From positions 983,561 through 1,047,560 of the forward strand of contig BCHH01000009.1 in NCBI GenBank assembly GCA_001599595.1: DNA of 64,000 nucleotides. The letters run 5' to 3'. The notes beneath the pieces were generated by a model. It did not search any database, was not told the origin of the DNA, and saw only the letters and a program-made list of their open reading frames with translations. The DNA is from Beverwykella pulmonaria. Its lineage: Eukaryota > Ascomycota > Dothideomycetes > Pleosporales > Melanommataceae. Positions within the stretch are counted from its first letter, which is position 1, and every line of letters starts with the position of its first letter. Of the stretch, positions 37,476 through 47,367 are shown in pieces. Made by a program: the position numbers and the translations under genes.

Positions 37476-38546
37476 ATGCGTGTTCTCCTCACCGGTGGAA
37501 GCGGTTTCATCGCCGCACATGTACTCAACACGCTTCTCGAACGCGGGTAGGAATACATAGGCAATTCTTCACATTCCCACCTAGTTAACCGTTGTCAAAC
37601 TAGACACACCGTGGTCACCACCGTCCGCAGCCAAGACAAAGCCGATAGGATCAAAGCCGGACACCCCACACTTGGAAAAGAAAAACTCGACTTCGCCATC
37701 GTGTCAGACATTGCGCTTCCGGGCTCTTTCGACTTGGCCGTCCAGTCTGATCCTCCTTTTGACGCGGTGATCCACACAGCCAGTCCGCTCAACCTCAGCG
37801 TCAGCGATGTGCAGAAGGAGGTCTTGGATCCCGCCATCATTGGGACGACAGGCATACTGTTGTCTGTGGCACGCTTTGCGCCGACTGTGAAGCGCGTCGT
37901 GGTTCTTTCCTCTTTCGCTGCCATGATCGATCTCACTAAGGGTGACCGGCCGGGGCACACATACACGGCAAATGACTGGAACCCGATCACGCATGAGGAG
38001 GCGCTCGTAGACGCCATCGCAGGATATCGAGGCAGCAAGACCTTCGCAGAGCGGGCAGCGTGGGAGTTCATGGAACGCGAGAAGCCTGGATTTACGCTGA
38101 CGACGCTGAACCCGCCATTTGTGTTTGGGCCCGTTGTGCAATACCCTGGGTTGTCGCTGGACGCTCTAAACGCATCGAATAGACGGTTTGTTGCGTTCCT
38201 CAACGGCGTCATCACGCCTACGGTCTTTTACGCATGGGTTGACGTGAGAGATTGCGCCCTTGGACATGTGAGGGCTATGGAAGAAGAGAGTGCCGCCGGG
38301 GAGAGAATCTTCTTCACATCTTCGGAGCAGTTCTGCAACAAGGATATTTTAGAGGTCATCCATAGCGAGTTTCCAGAGCTACGAGAGAAGCTGCCTAAGA
38401 AGGACAGCTGGGACAGTGTCGGATTTCCAGAGGCCGGCGTGTACAAGGTCGCTGCAGACAAGGCGAAGGAACTGATTGGAAGGGATTTCGTTCCATTGAA
38501 GGAGTGCGTGGTGGAGACGGTTAATATGATCAAGGGGTTTCTTTAA
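37476..38546 (+). CDS. NAD(P)H-dependent ketoreductase, extended SDR (dihydroflavonol-4-reductase type)
   Basis: Exons 37476-37546 and 37604-38546 close in frame to 337 residues. The N-terminal Rossmann motif TGGSGFIAAHV and the catalytic YRGSK (YxxxK) are intact, and VVVLSSFAAM supplies the serine region. Family members reduce aldehydes or ketones of small metabolites. In azaphilone clusters an enzyme of this class (AzaE type) reduces the side-chain ketone of the released NR-PKS product, which is the job proposed here. A CGGAGTAA-N5-CGG element sits upstream. The first exon is only 71 bp and is needed for the nucleotide-binding motif. The extended SDR fold is sure; the substrate is inferred from context. 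Confidence 0.9.
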
Positions 38547-38826
38547 GTACCAAAAGTGTCCGTATATCTCAACCGGCTTTCGTAGGACAGACATTCCACT
38601 CCAGAACATTTGAACTCTGTAAGGGTGAATATGCGTTGTCATGCGACTTAGCACCAGATTGCGACCTCGGCTGCTGTCGTGGGCGGAATAGACGTCACAA
38701 ACGGCGGAATGGTTAGATGTAGTTCTCCCGATACCGGTACAGTAGCGTGCCCCAGAGCGGATACGGCGTGAAGAATTTCTACGCATTCGATTCCCAGCTA
38801 GATACGGATGCGGAGGGTCTTAAAGT

Positions 38827-38843
38827 CCGCCAAGTTACTCCGA
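38827..38843 (-). promoter_or_regulatory. Candidate cluster-regulator site, CGGAGTAACTTGGCGG (minus)
   Basis: On the minus strand the 16-mer is CGGAGTAACTTGGCGG, preceded by T. It is the third copy of the CGGAGTAA-N5-CGG layout and is about 405 bp upstream of the MDR start. Confidence 0.55.
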
Positions 38844-39247
38844 TTCGCGCATGAAGTCAGCGGGAGCTCGATCGGCGCCCACTAGCGTCGATCGGTCCAA
38901 ACGTCAATTCCGTATCGGGTTACAACCATCATTTCACGATTCGTACCCGAAGTGAATATATTTGTTGTATCTCCAAACTCTCTGCTCTGTCGACACGCTC
39001 GTATTGCTCTACTACTTGTCTCTTTCTCTATTGTGCCCCTCATAGTACCAGAATACGGACAACCTCATATCTTTTCACATTCCTCGCCGTGCTGGCCTCT
39101 ATCACAACAGCTTCCCGCATACTTTGCGCCCGCAGTAAACACTCTCTCCTGCGCATTCCTCGCGGCACAGATCGAGGCTCTATTCGACCGCAGATCCGCC
39201 TCTCTTGTCGCTTCAACTCTCACTCAAAACACACCACCATCTCCACA

Positions 39248-40366
39248 ATGACGCCCACCAACAAAGCCGCATGGTTGACAGCCAAACAAGCCCGGCCTCT
39301 TGTTGTAAAAGATGCACCCTACACTGCACCCGGCAAGAATGAGATCGTCGTCAAATCGGCCGCCATCGCCATTAACCCAGTCGATGCCATGAAGCAGGCC
39401 ATGGGTGACATGATGATGGGCTGGATCAAATACCCCTTCATCCTTGGCGACGACGTAGCAGGCGAAGTCGTCGAAGTCGGGCCCGGTGTCACTCGCTTCA
39501 AACCTGGTGACCGTGTACTCGGTCACGCTGTTAGCATTGACAAGAGGAGCAATCGGGCCTGTGAAGGCGCATTCCAGGAATACGTTGTACTTCGCGCCAA
39601 CCTTGTGTCCCAGATCCCGGACAGTCTGTCGTATGAGAAGGCGTGTGTGTTGCCGTTGTGTCTCTCCACCGCGGCTTGTGGGCTTTTCATGAAAGATTTC
39701 CTCGCGCTCGAACATCCAACACCAAAGACGGCGAAGAACTCGACAGACCAGATTCTCGTTGTCTGGGGCGGCTCCACTAGTCTTGGCAGCAATGCTATCC
39801 AGCTTGCTGTCGCTGCCGGCTATCAAGTCATTACCACCGCATCCCCTAAGAACTTTGAGTACGTCAAGAAGCTTGGCGCCAGCCATGTCTTCGATTATCG
39901 TAGTACAACCGCCGTGGTTGACATCATTGCATTGCTCAAGGGCAAAAACTCTGCCGGTGCTATTGCCATCGGTGACGGGTCTATGGAAGCCTGCATCGAG
40001 ATCGTGGCCGCCTCATCTGGTCGCAAGTTCATCGCTCAAGCCAGCGTTCCGATGCCCGCCCAGATCCCGCCCAAGGGTATGGCGTTAGTATCTTTCATCG
40101 CTGGATTCCTTTGGTTCAACGTCTCGACGTTTGTCAAATGCAAAGTTAAAGGAATTGGATGCAAGTTCATCTGGGGAGACGATCTGATGGCGAACGAGGT
40201 CGGCAGCGCGATCTATGAGCACTTCCTGCCGGACGCGTTAGCAGCAGAGAAGTACGTCGCGGCACCAGAGCCGTATGTGGTTGGGACAGGATTGGAGTAT
40301 ATTCAGGAGGCGTTGGATGCGGTAAAGAAGGGTGTTTCAGCTCGGAAGTTGGTTGTGTTGCTGTGA
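39248..40366 (+). CDS. MDR-family oxidoreductase (stand-alone enoyl reductase / quinone-oxidoreductase type)
   Basis: This single-exon gene encodes 372 residues from the ATG at 39248 (context CACAATGAC). It has the GroES-like N-terminal domain (FILGDDVAGEVVEVGPGVTR, KPGDRVLGHA) and an NADPH-binding Rossmann domain (VVWGGSTSLGSNAIQLAVAA). The structural zinc cysteines of true alcohol dehydrogenases are not seen, so it fits trans-acting enoyl reductases and quinone oxidoreductases of PKS clusters (LovC or AzaJ type). The HR-PKS has its own apparently intact ER, so this enzyme may act after release or at selected elongation cycles. The ORF runs open upstream to 39089, but the first codon there is GTG, so no presequence is proposed. 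Confidence 0.88.
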   Translation: MTPTNKAAWLTAKQARPLVVKDAPYTAPGKNEIVVKSAAIAINPVDAMKQAMGDMMMGWIKYPFILGDDVAGEVVEVGPGVTRFKPGDRVLGHAVSIDKRSNRACEGAFQEYVVLRANLVSQIPDSLSYEKACVLPLCLSTAACGLFMKDFLALEHPTPKTAKNSTDQILVVWGGSTSLGSNAIQLAVAAGYQVITTASPKNFEYVKKLGASHVFDYRSTTAVVDIIALLKGKNSAGAIAIGDGSMEACIEIVAASSGRKFIAQASVPMPAQIPPKGMALVSFIAGFLWFNVSTFVKCKVKGIGCKFIWGDDLMANEVGSAIYEHFLPDALAAEKYVAAPEPYVVGTGLEYIQEALDAVKKGVSARKLVVLL

Positions 40367-40670
40367 TACCATATATCTCTTTAGCGATTGTGTAATAACT
40401 TGATTACAATTTCTTTTCAGCGTTCATAGCCGCGTATCTCCTGCCTCATTTAGGTACAAGTGCAGGTATGAAATGTGAACTTTGAAACATTCTCATCAAA
40501 CCTCAATTCGCATATGAATGTACATCTGCACATGTTCGAAGCTTGCAACCAGTGGCGCCTTCCTCGCCGCAAAGAACTCATAGTATTCCCGAAGCCCATA
40601 TTCCAGAATCTCTACCCCTAGTTCCTGCCGTGAGCAGTAATGCGGTTAAAAACTCCGGTAATCTTCAGAA

Positions 40671-40690
40671 ACTCCGAGTATGTACTTCCG
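40671..40690 (-). promoter_or_regulatory. Variant CGG-repeat element upstream of the 226-aa gene
   Basis: On the minus strand this reads CGGAAGTACATACTCGGAGT, a CGG-N11-CGG repeat ending in TCGGAGT. It is related to, but not identical with, the sites at 23594, 37338 and 38827. It lies about 140 bp upstream of the ATG at 40827. Confidence 0.3.
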
Positions 40691-40826
40691 AGCATCCTCC
40701 CTGCTCCTTTCCCTTTAAGAACAACATAAAACACCATTCAACACTCTGGTCCCTACATACTATCAAACACTTATCACTTTTATGCTTATTCCATCCCAAT
40801 TCCGTGTTCGTCAACAACAATTCACA

Positions 40827-41507
40827 ATGACAACTTCAGCTCCAATCTCTGTTCCTGCTCCTCTTCCAGGAACCGAGAAGGAGCCCGCTGTTGAAGTAAC
40901 CTCTATCCCCACCGCCCCCATCGACCCCATCAAACTCGCCCGCTGGGGTCCCCGTTGGTCTCCCTCATCCATCGCCACCTCCATCCACCAATACTCCCTC
41001 GAGACGGGCTGGGTCGAAGGCACCGTGTACCAATGGTCTGTGACACAAACTGACCACGATGACGTTGTGTTCCACACTGCTTTGGACGTCATGGCCGCCA
41101 CTCTGCACCGCACCAAGACCATCCTAATCCACTCTGACAAACTCACGGCCGAGGACTCCGTCGCCGTCGCAAATGAGATTAAGGACGTGGAGAGGACGAT
41201 GAGAGATCTCTTGTACCAGTTTACGCTGATTAGGCCGTTGGAGACGGATATCATGGCCTGGAATGTGGGGGTAGGGATGGAGCAGCATTATGGCTTGTTT
41301 CGCACTTTTGAGACTGCTGTTAGGGAGAAGCTAACTGGTGAGGGGTTGGTCGCGGCTGAGGAGGCATTCGGTAATTTGGATAAGATGTTTACTGAGACGA
41401 TTGAAGTGTTCAAGGGTCCTCCAGGGAGTAAGAGGCCGGAGGTGCCGGGAGAGAGGGTGATTGAGAGTGACAAGGCTGAAGAGGTGATTGTGGAGAAGTC
41501 CGAGTAG
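40827..41507 (+). CDS. Conserved-looking protein of unknown function, 226 aa
   Basis: I do not recognise the family. This single-exon ORF encodes 226 residues from the ATG in CACAATGAC (40827); an in-frame ATG at 40782 would add 15. The N-terminus is Pro/Ser/Thr-rich (to about residue 40). A globular part follows with many aromatic and helical segments (WGPRWSPSSIATSIHQYSLE, GVGMEQHYGLFRTFETAV), then an acidic, lysine-rich tail. There is no signal peptide or membrane segment. It lies between the MDR gene and the FMO-MFS gene, and its promoter has a variant of the cluster element, so a role in the pathway is possible. Confidence 0.72.
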   Translation: MTTSAPISVPAPLPGTEKEPAVEVTSIPTAPIDPIKLARWGPRWSPSSIATSIHQYSLETGWVEGTVYQWSVTQTDHDDVVFHTALDVMAATLHRTKTILIHSDKLTAEDSVAVANEIKDVERTMRDLLYQFTLIRPLETDIMAWNVGVGMEQHYGLFRTFETAVREKLTGEGLVAAEEAFGNLDKMFTETIEVFKGPPGSKRPEVPGERVIESDKAEEVIVEKSE

Positions 41508-42211
41508 AAGGAAGAGAAGTGGAGATGGGAAGATAAGGTAAGGGGATTGAGTGGTGTGACGGAATTACATTACATGCTTCTTGTCTTTCGTGATTTTTTC
41601 CATCTCGTATGAAGGGAAACTACTCATTATTCCCTCCTCCTGTCTTTGAAGCCCTTGCAATGTTTTCGCGCTTTTCATCAGATTATTCCTTTCTCCAGAA
41701 CCAGTCTAAAGCAGTCCATACTTAAAGAAACAATTACAGGAGCAAATTGTATACGCGGGTATTGTCCGAACGTGGGTTCATGGATAATTCAGGGGTAACT
41801 GTCTCAGCTCGTGCATCCGTGCGAGCCTTGGCAGGAACCCCTTATAAGGCTTCCATCCCGCCTCACTCCAGACAGTAGCACAGTAGACAAATCAAGATCT
41901 CCTGCCTGCTCAACCCTTGTGTACGCCTACGGGCGTACTTCGTTCGATCGAACCCCGGTCAACCGACAGGTATAGTATTTTGTATTTCAAGTAATGAAAA
42001 ATTCATGTTCTGTTGGTAATATTTTGATTGGTTGTTCTACTACCTATTGAGACGCTCTATTTATCCTCAGATTCTCTATGGTTGTAGTATTCAAACATTA
42101 ACTTCGCCCAATTTTGTCATTACCACTATTTGAATTTTTCACCTCCGTTTTTCCACCACAATAGTAAGTCCTCCAACGACACTTCTCTCAGCTAAGCTTC
42201 CTAATCCTACC
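41508..42211. other. Intergenic between convergent genes, with a short hairpin
   Basis: No gene is seen. GTACGCC-TACG-GGCGTAC at 41921-41938 is a perfect 7-bp stem with a 4-base loop, followed by the palindrome TTCGATCGAA. It might be terminator structure or chance. Confidence 0.45.
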
Positions 42212-45200
42212 CTAAGTTACCTTCGCACCCTTTTGCCTCACATCCTTCCATCCCATGAACCAGCTCACAAAAACACCCGTCACCGCCGTAGCAGTAGCAA
42301 GATAAAACGTGCGCCCCACACTCTTACTATACGCCTCCAGCAATTGCTGTAGCTGCTTCTTACTTACCAGATTTCTCATCGCTGTCGAACCAGCCTTGAT
42401 AATCGCGTTGGCATCGAGCGTCGGGGCGTATTCACGAAGAGTGGTGTTGAGAGAGTTCGTGAAGACGGTTTGCGCGACTACGGTCATTAGTGCACCACCG
42501 AGGTTCTGGCAGAAGACGAAGGTCGACATAGCGATGGGGATTTGGGTGGGGAGGAGGATGTTTTGGACGGCGATCATAGGCTGTTTGAGTTCGGGTAAGC
42601 TCAAGTTTAGAAGGTGACCGCTTGACCTAGAGAGGGAGAAATGGAGAGAACGTACCATCGGGAGAGCAAGTCCCCGACCCGTGCCAGACAGCAGTTGGAA
42701 GCCTATGAGCTGCGCCATTGTTCTTGATGGCGAGACGAGCGTCAGAAGTCCAGAGCCAAGAGAGTTGAAGACACCGCCTGTGACAATGAAAGGCAAGTAG
42801 TAACCGAATTTCTGGACTATAGAATTCAGTACGCATTTCCACCAACAGTATGTGGGAAAATCTTACCGAGCCTCCCCCCCAAAAGCGTGAACACAACCTG
42901 CGTCAAAATTGTAGGCAGGAAATGCACACCACTCTGAAACGGCGAATCGCCCCTCACACCCTGAAAATACAACGGTAGATAGTACGCCGTGACAAATACC
43001 GTGCCCGAAAGCAGCAAAATCGTGCAGCAACTTGCCCACACAATCCGCATCTTTAGCATCGAGAACGGGATCATCGCCTTGTCACCTTTGTGTGAATTCC
43101 ATGCACAGAAGATCGCAAACATGGCGATAGCACCACAAAACAGACCAATGATCTCAGCACTCTTCCAAGAGAACCTGTTTCCGGCAAAGTCGAGTGCCAG
43201 GAAGAGCTGAATGGCCGCGGGTGCGAAGAGCGCAAAGCCGATGAGGTCAAATTCAGAGAGTGGGTGACGCAGAACAGTTTTCCAGTGCGGTTTGGCGATC
43301 TGGTCTGGGATTCTTACCCAGAGGAGGAACGGGAAAAGGAGGCCACCGGCAGGGAGGTTGATGTAGAAACCTGGGATTATTCAGTAGGTAGACGGGAGCT
43401 CGAAGAGTGTACGTACACCAGCGCCATGATACGTATTCCGTGATGGCTCCTCCAATAAGTGGGCCAGCTGCTGCACCAAGGTTTCCAACTGAATGCTTCA
43501 GTTAAATTAGAGGCGAGGGATCGAACCAGATGTGACTTACAAGCCATCATGAATCCAAGCATACCCGGACGCTGCTGCGGCGCGACACAAGAATGAAGCA
43601 TGGTGAACCCTCCATTCATAAGGCCAGCGCCTCCCATTCCTGCAACTGCTCGGCCAAGGATTAACATTATCGAAGACTGGGCCGCACCGCAGAGCGCGGA
43701 TCCAATGTTGAAGACCGTGAAGAAGCAAAGAAAGAGCATCTTGGAGTTGAGGCGAGCATACATTTTTCCAGTGAGGGGCTGGAGTGACGCACTGGCATAA
43801 GCATCAGCATATATTCAGGTCGTGGGGGATGGAATATTTCACCAGACGAGTTGGTATGCACTACCATACCAGCCGACATCAAGCAGGGAATTGAAGTCAT
43901 CAGTAATGTACGGGATCGCCTGAACTTAAAATTAGTTATAATCACCTAATTTCCAAAGAAGTATTTACGTACAGTAGACAGAATCGACATATCCAACATC
44001 ATCAAGAAGTACACAATTGTGAACGAAACCATTACAGCTGCCAATTTGAATCCTGACAAGTACACATGCTCTGTTGGACTTGGAGTGACTAGGGAGACCT
44101 CAGTTGTGGAAGTGTTTGCCTCCTTGTCGGTAATAGCAATGGAAGGTGCCTCCTTCATGCCCCTTACAAACTGATCCAATGCATCATCCACCATGGCATC
44201 TACATCAAAGTCCCAGATCTTGTGCGAGCGAGTATAGATCTCGTGCGCCATTTTCTTGTGATTGGAGCCACATTCTGGATCTCTGAACTCGTATACGTCA
44301 CCGATGATGCGACTGCTGTCGACAAGCCACTGTGAACGCTCGTAGCGCACGTCGTTGTACGCCTGGAGCGCGATTCGTACGGCTAACGACCGATCAAGTG
44401 GGTTGTGTTTTGATGCAGCTTCCAGAAGGACGGCGAGAGCGAGACAGTCTTCGATGCCACACCCTGCACCAGCCCCGTGATGAGGAGCTGCCGCATGAGC
44501 AGAATCGCCAGCTAGGCAAAGACGGCCAGACACATAAGTGGGTACAGGATGCCTGCGCGTGTCAAACACGGCCCATTTGTCGAGTTGCTCAGGCAATAGA
44601 TCCATGAGCCTCCGAACTACAGGGCTGAAAGTGGAAAATGCCTGCGTCGCTTCGCTTTTGGTAGCTGGGGCAGTGAGCTTTCCATCTGGTGCTGTCCACT
44701 CGCCGGGATCAGTGACAAAGGCAACAACATTCAAGATTGTGCCGCCTGCTACTGGGAATGTTACTGCATGCGCATTGGGGCCGAAATGCATAAGTCGATT
44801 CGAAGTTCTGAACTTCCCGATGGCGGCTCTGGCCTTATCCATTGGGATGAGGCCCCGAATGGCATACTTGTGGCTGTAGGACGGATGCGACGCGGGATTG
44901 TTGTCTCCAAGCATGAGTCGTCTCATCTTTGAGCGGATCCCATCACATCCAATAACTATCCTCTGGTCAGCAAATACTTTTCTAGGAGCTTTGTATATCA
45001 CTTACCAACATCAGCCGTGGTAGTCGACCCGTCTCGGAACGACAGCAATATCTTCTCATTATCCCCTCTTTCAATTGCAGAAACAAAGTCTTTCTCAAAC
45101 TCGACATGCTGCTTTGGAATATGCTGCACTAACTCTTCCAAGAAATCTGGCCTTCGACACCCTTCAAACCCTCTTTCACCAAGATACAACTTCAACACCG

Positions 45201-45519
45201 TCTCTTCGTGCTCAGGATTCTTTGTATCCCAATTATACCCGTCACAGTAGTAGAAGTTGTCCTCAGCATTCTGCGCTGCAACTTTCCGGAATGCAGCGTG
45301 GATGCGCGGATCCAGCGCTGTCATGGCTCGTTCCGCATTAGGAGTGAAGCCGATTCCAGCACCGATTTCGCGGAAACTATGGGCACGCTCGTAAACTTTA
45401 AAATTGATGTTGCGGCGAAGGAGGCCGATGGCCAAGGTTAGGCCTGTGATGCCGCCGCCGATAATGGCAACTTCGAAAGGGGCTTCATCCGAGGGCATTT
45501 TGGAATTGGATTCCAGCAT
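42212..45519 (-). CDS. Fusion protein: FAD-dependent monooxygenase joined to a 14-TM-type MFS transporter
   Basis: Eight exons (45519-45006, 44955-43973, 43919-43843, 43791-43541, 43488-43417, 43370-42867, 42816-42656, 42580-42212) close in frame to 976 residues. Residues 1 to about 437 are a whole class A FAD monooxygenase: GGGITGLTLA, VIGCDGIRS, and LAGDSAHAAAPHHGAGAG. Residues about 438-976 are a whole MFS drug transporter: YLSGFKLAAVMVSF in TM1, MMLDMSILSTAIPYIT, GRAVAGMGGAG, WRWCFYINLPAGG and FVSWFMGWKDV near the end. Exon 2 (44955-43973) runs through the junction with no stop, and no intergenic space remains. In azaphilone clusters a separate enzyme (AzaH type) hydroxylates and dearomatises the NR-PKS product, and a separate MFS pump exports. 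Here both sit in one chain. An alternative start at 45498 shortens it by seven residues. Confidence 0.87.
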
Positions 45520-45999
45520 TGGATTGTCTTGTGGTGGAGAAGAGGATCGCTGGGTCGAAATTGATATGAGAAATGGCTAGTTCAAGACAATTTGCAGGAT
45601 ACGTGGTGCTTACTTCTTCCTCTTGACTTCTGCTGACCACCAATCTTCGCCGCATCTCCATGGTGGACATGGTAACTCCGGAACGGAATTTCAGTGGCCT
45701 TTCGGGGAAACTATTATTGAATTCTGGGGAATGGGTCAGTAATGTGGAACATTAGAATTGAATAGCTCCGAGAGGTGGTTGAGATGGGCGAACTTGTCGC
45801 ATGGTCGGAGCTCGGAGTATCTTGGAAAGTGTGCGACCATCCCTAGGTAGGCGTGACTGGCTGTTCTCTTGTGCCAAGCTGAACGCATTACCGTCGAAAC
45901 CAGTCAGTAAGCTTTCATATTACGATTTTTGGTTAAAAGTCGTTGTACCCATTTGCAAACCTACATTTCAACTCTTCGATATCCCTACTCCACTTCAAC
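45520..45999. promoter_or_regulatory. Bidirectional promoter of FMO-MFS and acyltransferase genes
   Basis: This 480-bp region between divergent genes contains TCGGAGCTCGGAGTA at 45805-45819, a doubled TCGGAG with 7-bp phase that includes the cluster 8-mer TCGGAGTA (45812-45819). Confidence 0.6.
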
Positions 46000-47367
46000 A
46001 TGGCAGACTTCACTCGCAACGCCGATGTCCTCGGCCAGTTTCCTCAACTGAAGACCTACAATCATGGTGTCTCTCTCTTCCCCATGCGCGACGGCCTCAC
46101 GCAAGAAATAATCGTCAATGCCCTCGAAGACGCAACATCCAAGATCCTGACTGCCATCCCGTGGCTCTCTGGCCAAGTCGTCCACACACCCGGCGAAGAT
46201 GGCACTTCAGGCATTCTCCATATGGTGCCATGGCCCAAAGATGCTGCACCCAACAAGCTCCTTAAGGTCAGGGATTGCTCCGACCTCCTTCCCGCGTACG
46301 CAGAGATGCTAGCTGCAGAAGCACCATTCTCCATGCTCGACGGCGAGCTCATCTGCCCATTCCCTGGTTTCCCTCTCCCATACGACACTGCAGTGATTGG
46401 GCCCGCCCCTGCTACCATGCTGCAAGTTACCTTCGTGAAGGACGGCTTCCTGCTCACCTACTCAAATCAGCACAACATGGTCGATGGAACGGGCCTCTTC
46501 ACCATCATCACGCTCCTATCCGCTGCTCTTCGCGGTGAACCTTTCCCAGTGGACATCATCGCGGCGGCAAACCAAGACCCCGCAACTGTAATCCGGCTAC
46601 TGGATCCATACGAGCCGATGCTGGACCACAGCTATCTCCTCAAGCCCGACCCTGCGCCTGGGCCAGTCAAGCCCCGCGCCACTCCCAAGTGGACTTACTT
46701 CCGCTTCCACAAAGACAAGCTGCCCGAAATCAAGAAGCTGGCTGAAGACCCAGTAGGCTTTGACCCAGATGTTCCGTTCATCTCGCCCAATGACGCGTTG
46801 TGTGCGCTATTTTGGAAGAGCTTGGCCTCTGTAAGAATCAAGACTGGCCTTTCTCCAGATGCAGTCTCAAAGTTCTCACGCGCCATCGACATCCGGCCTT
46901 CCGTTGGCGTTTCCCCCGGATACCTCGGGCAAATGGTGTACCAATCCGCCACGCGCCTTTCCTTCCAGGAGCTCGTTGATATGCCCCTTGCAACTGTAGC
47001 AACGCGTCTGCGCAAAGATCTCGACGACGTGAATAACGACTTCTCTGCGCGTTCATATGCAACATTTGTTGACTCGGTGGAGGACAAGTCGCAGCTGATG
47101 TACGCTGGTGGTCTCAATCCCGTAACGGATGTTGGTCATTCTTCTATGATGAATGCGAAAGTAAACGGATTTGATTTTGGAATACTGGGGAAGCCGGATC
47201 TAGGCAGAAGGCCCAAGTTAGCGCCGCTGGCAGGTGTATTCTACATCTACCCGCCTGAGACTAGTGGAGACTTACTGTTGTTGCTTTGCTTGCCCGAGAT
47301 GGAATTGAGGGGCCTGAGTGAGGATCCGGAGTGGAGCAGGTGCACTGTCATGATAAATGAGGATTAG
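46000..47367 (+). CDS. BAHD/trichothecene 3-O-acetyltransferase-type acyltransferase
   Basis: This single-exon gene encodes 455 residues from the ATG in CAACATGGC (46000). The catalytic HxxxD motif is present as NQHNMVDGTG, and a DFGWG-like element near the C-terminus reads FDFGILGKPDLG. Enzymes of this family move acyl groups from CoA or ACP thioesters to hydroxyls. The azaphilone family member (AzaD type) joins the HR-PKS chain to the NR-PKS-derived core, which fits a cluster whose HR-PKS has no release domain. It shares a promoter region with the FMO-MFS gene. The family is sure; donor and acceptor are inferred. Confidence 0.9.
   Translation: MADFTRNADVLGQFPQLKTYNHGVSLFPMRDGLTQEIIVNALEDATSKILTAIPWLSGQVVHTPGEDGTSGILHMVPWPKDAAPNKLLKVRDCSDLLPAYAEMLAAEAPFSMLDGELICPFPGFPLPYDTAVIGPAPATMLQVTFVKDGFLLTYSNQHNMVDGTGLFTIITLLSAALRGEPFPVDIIAAANQDPATVIRLLDPYEPMLDHSYLLKPDPAPGPVKPRATPKWTYFRFHKDKLPEIKKLAEDPVGFDPDVPFISPNDALCALFWKSLASVRIKTGLSPDAVSKFSRAIDIRPSVGVSPGYLGQMVYQSATRLSFQELVDMPLATVATRLRKDLDDVNNDFSARSYATFVDSVEDKSQLMYAGGLNPVTDVGHSSMMNAKVNGFDFGILGKPDLGRRPKLAPLAGVFYIYPPETSGDLLLLLCLPEMELRGLSEDPEWSRCTVMINED

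Noticed and set aside
39089..39247. Arg/Ser-rich N-terminal extension of the MDR enzyme resembling a mitochondrial presequence
   Set aside because: The open frame begins with GTG and has no ATG before 39248; the ATG at 39248 has good context and gives normal family length.
41921..41955. Hairpin followed by TTCGATCGAACCCCGG, first considered as a tRNA fragment
   Set aside because: No acceptor, D-arm or anticodon arm can be built around it; recorded only as a hairpin.
44158..44158. Treating the MFS transporter as a separate gene starting at this ATG
   Set aside because: The monooxygenase frame has no stop before it and there is no room for a promoter; a separate start is kept only as a testable alternative.
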